A DNA stretch of 64,000 bases from an uncultured delta proteobacterium. GTDB taxonomy: Bacteria; Desulfobacterota; Desulfovibrionia; Desulfovibrionales; Desulfovibrionaceae. Positions 16,130 to 23,567 of this stretch are shown piece after piece. The DNA is taken from the NCBI GenBank assembly GCA_903843965.1, contig CAIMRY010000008.1:152924-216923 (forward strand). The letters run 5' to 3'. Both the position numbers and the translations under genes were made by a program. The notes under the pieces are model-generated. The model did not search any database, was not told where the DNA came from, and saw only the letters and a list, made by a program, of their open reading frames with translations. Within the stretch, counting starts at the first letter, position 1; every line of letters starts with the position of its first letter.

Positions 16130-18807
16130 TGCGGGGTCACGCTCTTTTTCCATTCATGCAGCAGGGTCAGGGCCGCCAGGGGCGACAGGCCGTTCACGTC
16201 CAATCGTCGGAGTTCTATCAGCACCGGGCTTTCAGGCTCCGGGGACGTCGGCTCCGGGCCAGTCGCCAAGCCAGTTGCCAGGCCGGGCAGCAGGGTCTGC
16301 CGGGCCAAAATGGCCTGGGAAGCGCCCGTGCGCTCACTTTGCGATTTTTCCTCGAGAGACGCAAGGATTTCTCTTGCACGCTGGACAACGCCCTGGGGCA
16401 CCCCGGCCAGGCGCGCCACCTCAATGCCGTAGCTCTTGTCCGCCGGGCCGGGCACCAGTTTGCGCAAGAACACGATCTCACCCTTCCACTCGCGCACCGC
16501 GATGTTCAGGTTGCGCAAGCCGGGGATGCGGCCCTCCAGGGCGGTCAGCTCGAAATAGTGCGTGGCGAAGAGCGTGCGCACCTGGCTGCGGCCGCGCCGG
16601 GACAGCTCCTCCACCACGGCCCAGGCCAGGGCCAGGCCGTCGAAGGTGCTGGTGCCCCGGCCGATCTCGTCCAGGATGACCAGGCTGCGCGAGGTGGCCT
16701 GGCGCAGGATGCGCGCGGTCTCCATCATCTCGACCATGAAGGTGCTCTGGCCGCGGGCCAGGTTGTCCGAGGCCCCCACGCGGGAGAACACGCGGTCCAC
16801 CAAGCCCAGCCGCGCGCTTTTGGCCGGAACAAACGAGCCCATCTGGGCCAGGATGGTGATCAGCGCGGCCTGGCGCAGCACGGTGGACTTGCCCGCCATG
16901 TTCGGTCCGGTGATGAGCAGGATGCGCCGGGTTTCGTCCAGGCGCAGGTCGTTGGGGATGTAGTTGGCCGCGCCGCTGGCGGCCTCCACCACCGGGTGGC
17001 GGCCCTGGATGATCTCGGTTTCGATGCCCTCGTGCAGCTCCGGGCGGTTCCAGTCGTTCTGGCGCGCGGCCTCGGCCAAGCCCTGCCAGTAGTCCAGCCC
17101 GGCCAGGCCCCCGGCCATGAACATGAAGCGTGTGCGAAGGTTCGCCAAGCGCTCACGCAATTCGTTAAACAATCGGTATTCCAGCGACTTGCGTTCATCC
17201 GCTGCGGTGATCAAGCGATCTTCGAGCTCTTTGAGCTCATTTGTGATGTAGCGTTCGCAGTTGACCAGGGTCTGGCGGCGGATGAAATGCTCCGGCACCT
17301 GGCCCTGGTAGGCGTGGGAGATCTCCATGTAATAGCCGAAAATTTTGTTGTAGCCGAGCTTGAGCTTGGGGATGCCGCAGGCGTCGCGTTCGCGCTCCAG
17401 CATGGCCTGGATGCGCGCCTCGCCGTGCTCGGTGAGGGAGATGAGTTCGTCCAGGGCCGGGTCATAGCCGGGCAGGAACAGGCCGCCGTCGGTGATGACC
17501 AGGGGCGGGGCGTCGACCAGGGCGCGCGAAAGCAGCTCGGCCACGTCGGTCATGGAGTCCCAGGACGCGAGGAGGTTGTTGAGCTCGGTTGGGGTGGCTG
17601 TCTCGCCGCCGCCAACAGTGCCGCCAACAGCCTGCCGGAGCACTTCCAGCAGGCCGGGCAGCCGGGCCAGGCTTTCGCGCACGGCCACGAGATCTCTGGG
17701 CGTGGCGCGGGAAAGGGCGATGCGCGTGGCCAGGCGCTCCAGGTCGCGCACCTCGGCGAGCTGGCGGCGCAGGTCCTGGCGCAGGGAGTCGCGCCGGAAC
17801 AGAAAGTCAACCACATCGAGCGTGCGCGCGACAGGGGCCAGCTCGCGCCAGGGCTGGCGCAGGCGGGACTCCAGCAGGCGTCCGCCCATGGCTGTCTGGG
17901 TGAAGTCGAGCACCTGCCAGAGGGTGCCCGGCCCGGGGCGGCCGTCCAGCCTGCGGAAGATCTCCAGGTTGCGCTCGGTGAGCTCGTCGAGCACCAAATG
18001 GCGCGAGAGGTCGAGCAGTTGGAACTCGCCCAGGGGCGGGAAGTCCGTCATCTGGGTGCGCCGCAGGTAGCCCAGCAGCGCGCCGAGCGCGCGCACCAGC
18101 TCCGGCTTGTCGGCCAGGGCCAGGGTGGCCAGCTCCGGGGCGTTCTGCGCGCGCAGCACGGACTCTGTGGCGGCGGACAGGTCAAAGGTGCTGGGGCTGG
18201 GCAGCTGCGTCACCTGAGCGCCCAGCTCGGCGTACTGCTGCGGAACCTTGGCGCCTGGCGGCAGGAGCAGCTCGCGCGGGGCGATCTTCATGGCCCATTG
18301 CCAGAGGTCGCTCTCGCGCCGGGAGTACAGGCCCGACCACTCCGCGGTGGAGATGTCCGCCCAACCCAGGCCGCCAGCGCCCTTGCCCTCGTCCCAGAAG
18401 AGCGCGGCAAGGTAGTTATGGGTCTTTGCGGTGAGCGAGAGGTCCTCAACAACGGTGCCGGGGGTAAGCACGCGGGTCACGGCGCGCTTCACCAGCCCCT
18501 TGGCCAGGCGCGGATCCTCAATCTGGTCGCATATGGCGATTTTATAGCCTTTCTCCAGAAGCTGCGCCAGGTAACCCTCCACGGCGTGGTGGGGCACGCC
18601 GCACATGGGCACCTTGGCCTCGGCGCCGGGGTTGCGGGAGGTCAGGGTGATGGAGAGCTCGCGCGCGGCGGTCTCGGCGTCGTCGAAGAACAGCTCGAAG
18701 AAGTCGCCCATGCGGAAGAACAGCAGGGCATCCGGGTGCTCGGCCTTGACCTGCATGTACTGCTCGAACATGGGGGTGAGCTTCGGGGCGTTCATGCGGG
18801 TGTCCAT
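16126..18807 (-). CDS. mutS: DNA mismatch repair protein MutS
   Basis: MutS binds mismatches and starts repair with MutL. The 893-residue protein has the mismatch-binding F-F-E-L-F near residue 37 and connector, lever and clamp domains. The ATPase has Walker A G-P-N-M-A-G-K-S-T, Walker B L-V-I-L-D-E-I-G-R-G-T-S-T-F-D-G and the helix motif F-A-T-H-Y-F-E-L. The C-terminal linker contains a Gly-Leu-Ala-Thr-Gly-Leu-Ala-Thr repeat caused by a short DNA duplication near 16.26 kb. Two close ATGs (18807 and 18795) can serve as start. lapB lies 28 bp upstream. Confidence 0.97.
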   Translation of the reverse strand: MDTRMNAPKLTPMFEQYMQVKAEHPDALLFFRMGDFFELFFDDAETAARELSITLTSRNPGAEAKVPMCGVPHHAVEGYLAQLLEKGYKIAICDQIEDPRLAKGLVKRAVTRVLTPGTVVEDLSLTAKTHNYLAALFWDEGKGAGGLGWADISTAEWSGLYSRRESDLWQWAMKIAPRELLLPPGAKVPQQYAELGAQVTQLPSPSTFDLSAATESVLRAQNAPELATLALADKPELVRALGALLGYLRRTQMTDFPPLGEFQLLDLSRHLVLDELTERNLEIFRRLDGRPGPGTLWQVLDFTQTAMGGRLLESRLRQPWRELAPVARTLDVVDFLFRRDSLRQDLRRQLAEVRDLERLATRIALSRATPRDLVAVRESLARLPGLLEVLRQAVGGTVGGGETATPTELNNLLASWDSMTDVAELLSRALVDAPPLVITDGGLFLPGYDPALDELISLTEHGEARIQAMLERERDACGIPKLKLGYNKIFGYYMEISHAYQGQVPEHFIRRQTLVNCERYITNELKELEDRLITAADERKSLEYRLFNELRERLANLRTRFMFMAGGLAGLDYWQGLAEAARQNDWNRPELHEGIETEIIQGRHPVVEAASGAANYIPNDLRLDETRRILLITGPNMAGKSTVLRQAALITILAQMGSFVPAKSARLGLVDRVFSRVGASDNLARGQSTFMVEMMETARILRQATSRSLVILDEIGRGTSTFDGLALAWAVVEELSRRGRSQVRTLFATHYFELTALEGRIPGLRNLNIAVREWKGEIVFLRKLVPGPADKSYGIEVARLAGVPQGVVQRAREILASLEEKSQSERTGASQAILARQTLLPGLATGLATGPEPTSPEPESPVLIELRRLDVNGLSPLAALTLLHEWKKSVTPQ

Positions 18808-18835
18808 GCTGCGGCTCTAGGTGTCTGGCCGGGCG

Positions 18836-19975
18836 TCAGGAGAATTCCTGCCGGAACAGGATGCTGTGCCAGGAGCGGCAGCGCGGGCAGACGAAGAAGG
18901 TCTTGTCCCAGCGGAACCCGCAGGCCTGGCAGACAAAGCGCTTGGATTTGCGCGCGTGGCAGATGAAGTAGGCCATCTGGTCGCGCAGGAAATGCGTCAG
19001 CTCCTGGTCCGTCAAGACCAGGGTCACCAGCTCCAGCCGGGCCAGCCAGAAGTCGGCGTTGAGCACCAGGGCCTTTTCCAACCAGTGCTTGGCGTTCTCC
19101 AGGTCGGCCTCGAAGAGAAACAGCTTGGCGCAGTAGTAGCACAACAGGGTGTCCGGCGGGAAGGCCGCCAGCGCCTGCACCGAGGCCTGGACCAGTTCGC
19201 TGATGCGCTCACGGGGCAGGGACGCTGCGCCGCTGCCGCCGCCATTCTCCACGCGCGAGGCGGACAGGGCCTCCAGCAGGCCCTCCAGCAGCAGGAAGCG
19301 CTGCGGGGCCGGGATGGCGGCGCAGGCGCTGTGCAGTGTCGCCCGCAGCTGCTCGCTGTTGCCGGACAGGGTGGCCTGGACCACGCTGGCCAGCCAGGCT
19401 TCCGGCGAAGCCGGGAAGGCCGCCAGGGCCTGCCGGATGAACTTTTCGCCCTGGACCGGGTCGCCCTGGCGGAAGTGCTCGCCAGCCTGGCGCGCCAGGA
19501 AGTGGGCCTCGGCCATGGCGCGGCCCATGCGGCCGTAGTGCTCGGCCGCGCGCTCGAATTCGCCGGAATCCGCAGCCAGGCGGGCCAGCTCCAGCTCGAT
19601 CTCCTCGGTGCGGCCCAGGACCGCGCTGGCGTCCTCAAAGGCCTGGCGCGACTTGTCGAGCATGCCGCCGCGGCGGAAGTCACGGCCCAGCTCGAACTGG
19701 CTGCGCGCCTTGAGCGCCGGGTCCAGCCCGGGCCGGGCGATGAGGCTGTTGCGGATGTGGATGGCCCGCTCGATCTCGCCCTGGGAGCGGTAGAGATTGC
19801 CCAGGGCCAAGTAGATTTCGACGGATTCCGGGTTGTTGCGGACGGCCTGTGAGAGTTCCTCAATGGCCGCGCGGGTGTCCTGGAGCGTGTGTTGTTCGCC
19901 CGCGCCAGAGGGGCCGGGCAGGGAATGCGGCTTGGACTTGCGGCGTCCGAGGCGGAAGAGCTCGTTCCAGGGCAC
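18836..19975 (-). CDS. lapB: LapB-like TPR protein with C-terminal rubredoxin-type zinc ribbon
   Basis: LapB (YciM) recruits FtsH to degrade LpxC and so tunes lipopolysaccharide synthesis. The 379-residue protein has tandem TPR-like helices from about residue 35 to 330. It ends in a metal site C-Q-A-C-G-F-R-W-x-C-P-R-C-R (two CxxC knuckles), the hallmark of LapB. Unlike E. coli LapB it has no hydrophobic N-terminal anchor (it starts M-P-W-N-E-L-F-R-L-G-R-R), so it may be soluble or rely on LapA for membrane attachment. lapA lies directly upstream (14-bp gap), the conserved pair. Confidence 0.82.
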   Translation of the reverse strand: MPWNELFRLGRRKSKPHSLPGPSGAGEQHTLQDTRAAIEELSQAVRNNPESVEIYLALGNLYRSQGEIERAIHIRNSLIARPGLDPALKARSQFELGRDFRRGGMLDKSRQAFEDASAVLGRTEEIELELARLAADSGEFERAAEHYGRMGRAMAEAHFLARQAGEHFRQGDPVQGEKFIRQALAAFPASPEAWLASVVQATLSGNSEQLRATLHSACAAIPAPQRFLLLEGLLEALSASRVENGGGSGAASLPRERISELVQASVQALAAFPPDTLLCYYCAKLFLFEADLENAKHWLEKALVLNADFWLARLELVTLVLTDQELTHFLRDQMAYFICHARKSKRFVCQACGFRWDKTFFVCPRCRSWHSILFRQEFS

Positions 19976-19989
19976 GGCGGTTTTGCCCG

Positions 19990-20331
19990 TTACGCGCCGG
20001 GCTGCTGCTGCTTGTTCTCAGGTTGGTTCAGGGGAAGGGTGCGCAGGGCCAGGGCCTCGTCCTCAAGGGTGGCGTGCTGCCTGCGCAGGGCCTTGAGCTC
20101 CAGGCCGAGGCGGATGCGCTCCACCAGCAGGAACCCCAGCGCGAAGACCACGCCCAGCAGAAAGGCCGCCAGCACGAACAGGTACATGGGCAGCGGAACA
20201 GAGATCAGGTGCAGGGTGACGAGATTGAACTCCAACTGCAGGCTTGTGGACATGGGCCCATTGTTCTGCACAAAGAAGAGCATGGACACGACAAAAAGTA
20301 GGGCGAGCATGAGGGCCTTGAGGTAGCGCAT
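19990..20331 (-). CDS. lapA: LapA-domain membrane protein
   Basis: The 113-residue protein has two membrane segments (about 5-21 and 45-70), with F-V-Q-N-N after the first. A cytoplasmic coiled-coil-like stretch follows (L-V-E-R-I-R-L-G-L-E-L-K-A-L-R-R-Q). This is the LapA architecture (DUF1049). LapA partners LapB in lipopolysaccharide assembly control. The gene follows the HIT gene after 21 bp and precedes lapB. Confidence 0.88.
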   Translation of the reverse strand: MRYLKALMLALLFVVSMLFFVQNNGPMSTSLQLEFNLVTLHLISVPLPMYLFVLAAFLLGVVFALGFLLVERIRLGLELKALRRQHATLEDEALALRTLPLNQPENKQQQPGA

Positions 20332-20352
20332 TGGGACTCCTTTCTGCCTGGA

Positions 20353-20838
20353 TCAGCCCAGGGCGTCGAAATGGGGCTTGAGGCGGTTGTAGGTGGAGCG
20401 CAGGTGCTCCGGCATGACTCTGGTCTCGCTGAACACGGCCATGAACGAGGCGTCGCCGTTCCAGCGCGGCACGATCTGGAGGTGGATGTGCGCGGCGATG
20501 CCCGAGCCCGCCGCCTCGCCCAGGTTCAGCCCGGCGTTGATGCCGTGCGGCTTGAAGACCTGCCCCAGGATGCGCACGCAGGACTGCAGCAGGTCCATGT
20601 TCTCGTGCGCCTCCTCCGGGGCCAGGTCGGTCAGGCAGCTCACGTGGCGGTAAGGCGTCACCATGAGGTGGGCGTTGTTGTAAGGGAAGCGGTTCATGAT
20701 GACGTAGTTGTGGCGGCCACGGCGCAGGATGAGGCGTTCCGCGTCCTCGCCCGTGTGGGTTGGGACGCAAAACACGCACTCATCCGGCTTCGGGCCGAGT
20801 ATGTAGTCAAGCCGCCAGGGGGCCCATAAAACGTCCAT
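20353..20838 (-). CDS. HIT family protein (Ap4A phosphorylase-like)
   Basis: HIT proteins act on nucleoside polyphosphates or nucleoside phosphoramidates. The 161-residue protein begins with W-A-P-W-R-L-D-Y-I, typical of the bacterial/archaeal branch related to Ap4A phosphorylase. It has a C-V-F-C pair and N-R-F-P-Y-N-N-A-H-L-M-V-T-P, and the catalytic triad region reads H-I-H-L-Q-I-V-P-R-W. The third histidine of H-x-H-x-H is replaced by Gln, as in this branch. It is the first gene of the minus-strand string leading to lapA, lapB and mutS. Confidence 0.9.
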   Translation of the reverse strand: MDVLWAPWRLDYILGPKPDECVFCVPTHTGEDAERLILRRGRHNYVIMNRFPYNNAHLMVTPYRHVSCLTDLAPEEAHENMDLLQSCVRILGQVFKPHGINAGLNLGEAAGSGIAAHIHLQIVPRWNGDASFMAVFSETRVMPEHLRSTYNRLKPHFDALG

Positions 20839-20930
20839 GCCGCATTCACCTGCCCAGGATGTCTGGCCTCAAGCCAGCTGCAGGAACATTCTACAGCGGG
20901 CTTCGGATCAGGGCAAGGCCTGCCCGTATT

Positions 20931-22253
20931 CTAGCCAAAGGAGTAATATCGAACGTATATGTACAGCGATGAAATGGCAAGGGTGAGCATGGTGACCGGA
21001 ATGCCGTACTTCATGAAGCGCAGGAAGGTGATGGGTTTGCCCGCCTTTTCGGCCATGCCCACGATGATGACGTTGGCCGAGGCGCCGATGGCCGTGCCGT
21101 TTCCGCCCAGGCATGCGCCCAGGGACAGCGCCCACCAGACCGGCAGCATCTTGGCGTGCTGCAGGGCGTTCACCCCTGTGCCGCCGAAGATCTTTTCGGC
21201 CATTTCAACCAGCAGCGGGTTCATGGTGGCCACGAAGGGGATGTTGTCCACGATGGCGGAGGCGAAGCCCGAGAACCAGACCATGACCATGCTGAGCACC
21301 AGGGTGTTGTCGGCCGTGGGCGCGGTGAGCGCGATCATCTGCTGGGACATGAAGGAGATCATTCCGGCCTTCACCGTGCCGCCGATGATGATGAACAGGC
21401 CGATGAAGAAGAAGATCGTGGGCCACTCCACCTCCACCAGGACCTGGTGGGGATCTTCGCCGCTGATCAGCAGCAGCGTGGCGGCGCCCGCCAGGGCGAT
21501 GGTGGCCGGCTCAAAGTGCAGGAAGCCGTGGATCACGAAGCCGCAGATGGTCAGGCACATGATGATGCCGGACTTCATGAGCAGCTTGGGGTCTTTGATC
21601 ATCTCGCGCTCGTTCATGGCCATGACGCGGACCTTGTTCTCCTCGCTGACATGGAGCCTTTTCCCGAACACGATCTTCCAGAAGAGCATCCAGACGATCA
21701 TGATGATGATGATGACCGGGGTCAGGTGGATGATGAAATCCATGAAGTTCAGCCCGGCCTTGGACGCGATCATGATGTTGGGCGGATCGCCGATGAGGGT
21801 TGCAGTGCCGCCGATGTTCGAGGCCATCGCCTCGGTGATCAAAAAGGGGATCGGGTCGATCTCCAGTTCGTCGGCGATGAGCAGGGTGACCGGCGCGAGC
21901 AGAAGCACCGTGGTCACGTTGTCCAGAAAGGCCGAGGCCACGGCTGTGATCACGGCGAAAATGACCATGATCGAGAACGGATTGCCCCGGCCCAGCTTGG
22001 CGGCCTTGATCGCAATATACTGAAACACGCCGGTCTTGCTCATAATATTGACCATGATCATCATGGAGATGAGCAGAAAGATGACGTTCCAGTCAACGCC
22101 CAGGTCGACGCTGTGAAACGCGTCATCCTGGGTGAGCACCTTGAGCACCAGGGTCAGCGCTGCGCCGACCAGGGCCACCTTGGTCTTGTGAATTTTTTCC
22201 GAGACGATGGCGGCGTAACAGACAAGAAAAATGCACGTGGCAACCCAGAACAT
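20931..22253 (-). CDS. ArsB/NhaD-superfamily (SLC13-like) ion permease
   Basis: This 440-residue integral membrane protein has about 11-12 hydrophobic segments and the superfamily motifs F-L-D-N-V-T-T-V-L-L-L-A-P (first half) and A-S-N-I-G-G-T-A-T-L-I-G-D-P-P-N. The mirrored motif is S-A-I-V-D-N-I-P-F-V-A and G-A-C-L-G-G-N-G-T-A-I-G-A-S-A-N-V. Such proteins move anions (arsenite, citrate, sulfate) or exchange Na+ for H+. The substrate is not readable from sequence. The start at 22253 has GGGAGA just before it. It is the last gene after a CBS-domain protein, which suggests adenylate-sensing control of transport. Confidence 0.88.
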   Translation of the reverse strand: MFWVATCIFLVCYAAIVSEKIHKTKVALVGAALTLVLKVLTQDDAFHSVDLGVDWNVIFLLISMMIMVNIMSKTGVFQYIAIKAAKLGRGNPFSIMVIFAVITAVASAFLDNVTTVLLLAPVTLLIADELEIDPIPFLITEAMASNIGGTATLIGDPPNIMIASKAGLNFMDFIIHLTPVIIIIMIVWMLFWKIVFGKRLHVSEENKVRVMAMNEREMIKDPKLLMKSGIIMCLTICGFVIHGFLHFEPATIALAGAATLLLISGEDPHQVLVEVEWPTIFFFIGLFIIIGGTVKAGMISFMSQQMIALTAPTADNTLVLSMVMVWFSGFASAIVDNIPFVATMNPLLVEMAEKIFGGTGVNALQHAKMLPVWWALSLGACLGGNGTAIGASANVIIVGMAEKAGKPITFLRFMKYGIPVTMLTLAISSLYIYVRYYSFG

Positions 22254-22263
22254 GATGTCTCCC

Positions 22264-22728
22264 TCAAACCGTAGCGGGAAGTCCGCAGATTTCGACAGCG
22301 ATATGCTTAAGAATTTCCTTGCGGCCGACATCGCCGACAAGGATGCCGGCGGCGTCGACCACGGGCAGCGCGTTGTACCGGCTCTCTTGAAGCCGGACAT
22401 CGGCCTCGATGAGGGTGTCCTCGGGATTCAGGAGCAGAAGGTCGTGCTGCATGATGTCTGCTGCGGTGAGGTGCTGGCATTCTTCAAAACGTTTGCGGAT
22501 GAGCTCCGCTCCATCTGAAATGGAGGCGGCAAGACCAGCTGTGAGGTAGGAGGGCACCAGTTTCTTCATCATGTCCAGGTTGGCGACGACCCCGAGCAGT
22601 TTCCCTGCTTCATCCGTGACGTAGGTGTGGCGGGTTTCCGTGCTGGCGTGTGTGGCCAGCAGCGTTGGAAAGTCCGTGTCCGGGGCGACACGGGTGAGTT
22701 CCGTGTTCATGAACCGTATGATCTTCAT
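22264..22728 (-). CDS. CBS-domain protein (tandem CBS pair)
   Basis: The 154-residue protein consists of two CBS motifs. The first has V-A-P-D-T-D-F and H-T-Y-V-T-D-E-A-G-K-L-L-G-V-V; the second has L-L-L-N-P-E-D-T-L-I-E-A and Y-N-A-L-P-V-V-D-A-A-G-I-L-V-G. A helix linker sits between them. CBS pairs bind adenosine nucleotides and often control channels and transporters. The ATG at 22728 is preferred over one 7 codons upstream since GAGGAGGAG lies right before it. The gene ends 10 bp before the permease start, so the two probably act together. Confidence 0.88.
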   Translation of the reverse strand: MKIIRFMNTELTRVAPDTDFPTLLATHASTETRHTYVTDEAGKLLGVVANLDMMKKLVPSYLTAGLAASISDGAELIRKRFEECQHLTAADIMQHDLLLLNPEDTLIEADVRLQESRYNALPVVDAAGILVGDVGRKEILKHIAVEICGLPATV

Positions 22729-22745
22729 GCGCTCCTCCTCGGGGC

Positions 22746-23510
22746 TCACGACTTTTTGGAACTGAATACAAAGGCTTCCCTATCCACTGTGCTCGGGTCC
22801 ACGCCAGTTTGCGAAAGCTCCGCCAGGACGGCCTGCTGCATCTCGGGCGGGCCGCACAGGTAGAAGGAGGCGTTCGTGGAGGTGATGTGGCGAGCAAAAA
22901 CATCCTGACTCAACCGACCGTATTCGTGCGAAATTTTTCCCTTGCGGCCATCGGCGAAGACCGGGGCGGGCTGCTGGTCGCCGGGCGCCACGCGGCTGAA
23001 GGCGTGGACCACATGCAGCTTGAGGCTTTTGGTCAAGTCCTCCAGCTCCTTCGCGGCAAAGGCGTCCTGCGGGGTCTTGTTGGCCCAGAACAGGGTGATC
23101 TCATTGTCCGCAGCGGTCTCCTTGAAGTGCCGCAGCACGCTCAAGAACGGGGTGATGCCGACCCCGCCGGCGATCATGACGATCTGCTTGCTGGCGTCGA
23201 TGTCCTTGCAGAACTGGCCAAAGGGGCCGTTGCACTGGATGGGGGTGCCGGGCTGGATTTCCGGAATGGAGGAGGTGAAGGCCCCGGATTTCTTGATGGT
23301 CATGCGCAGGGTGTCTTCGCCCGGGGCGCTGGACAGGGTGAAGGGGTGCGGAGCGGACCACTGCCCGTCCTTGAAGATGCGGATGGAGGCGTACTGGCCG
23401 GGCTTGCGGTTCTTGAACCGCTCCATGTCCGGTCCGGAAAAGGAGATCGTGGTCGTGTCTTCGTTTTCCTTCTCAACCTTGATGATCTTGAGAGTCGTGT
23501 CCTCGGTCAT
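22746..23510 (-). CDS. FAD/NAD(P)-binding oxidoreductase of the ferredoxin-NADP reductase fold
   Basis: The 254-residue protein has an FAD-binding barrel with P-G-Q-Y-A-S-I and H-P-F-T-L-S-S-A-P, and a nucleotide-binding domain with A-G-G-V-G-I-T-P-F-L-S-V. It ends with Y-L-C-G-P-P-E-M. There is no plant-type 2Fe-2S domain and no membrane segment, so it resembles the reductase half of ferric reductases or Nox-type enzymes. GGAGG precedes the ATG at 23510. The neighbours are the tRNA nucleotidyltransferase upstream and the CBS-permease pair downstream. The electron acceptor is unknown. Confidence 0.85.
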   Translation of the reverse strand: MTEDTTLKIIKVEKENEDTTTISFSGPDMERFKNRKPGQYASIRIFKDGQWSAPHPFTLSSAPGEDTLRMTIKKSGAFTSSIPEIQPGTPIQCNGPFGQFCKDIDASKQIVMIAGGVGITPFLSVLRHFKETAADNEITLFWANKTPQDAFAAKELEDLTKSLKLHVVHAFSRVAPGDQQPAPVFADGRKGKISHEYGRLSQDVFARHITSTNASFYLCGPPEMQQAVLAELSQTGVDPSTVDREAFVFSSKKS

Positions 23511-23567
23511 GCGCACCTCCCGGCAAAAAGGCAACCGGTGTTGTCAAGCTCAGAAAAGGAATGCACG

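Noticed and set aside
16129..18966. 945-codon open frame on the + strand opposite mutS
   Set aside because: It mirrors mutS codon by codon; the translation is Gln/Ala/Gly/His-rich antisense of a clear mutS and has no motif.
21156..22274. 372-codon + strand frame opposite the permease gene
   Set aside because: Shadow of a membrane protein gene; His/Asp/Gly-rich with no recognisable domain.
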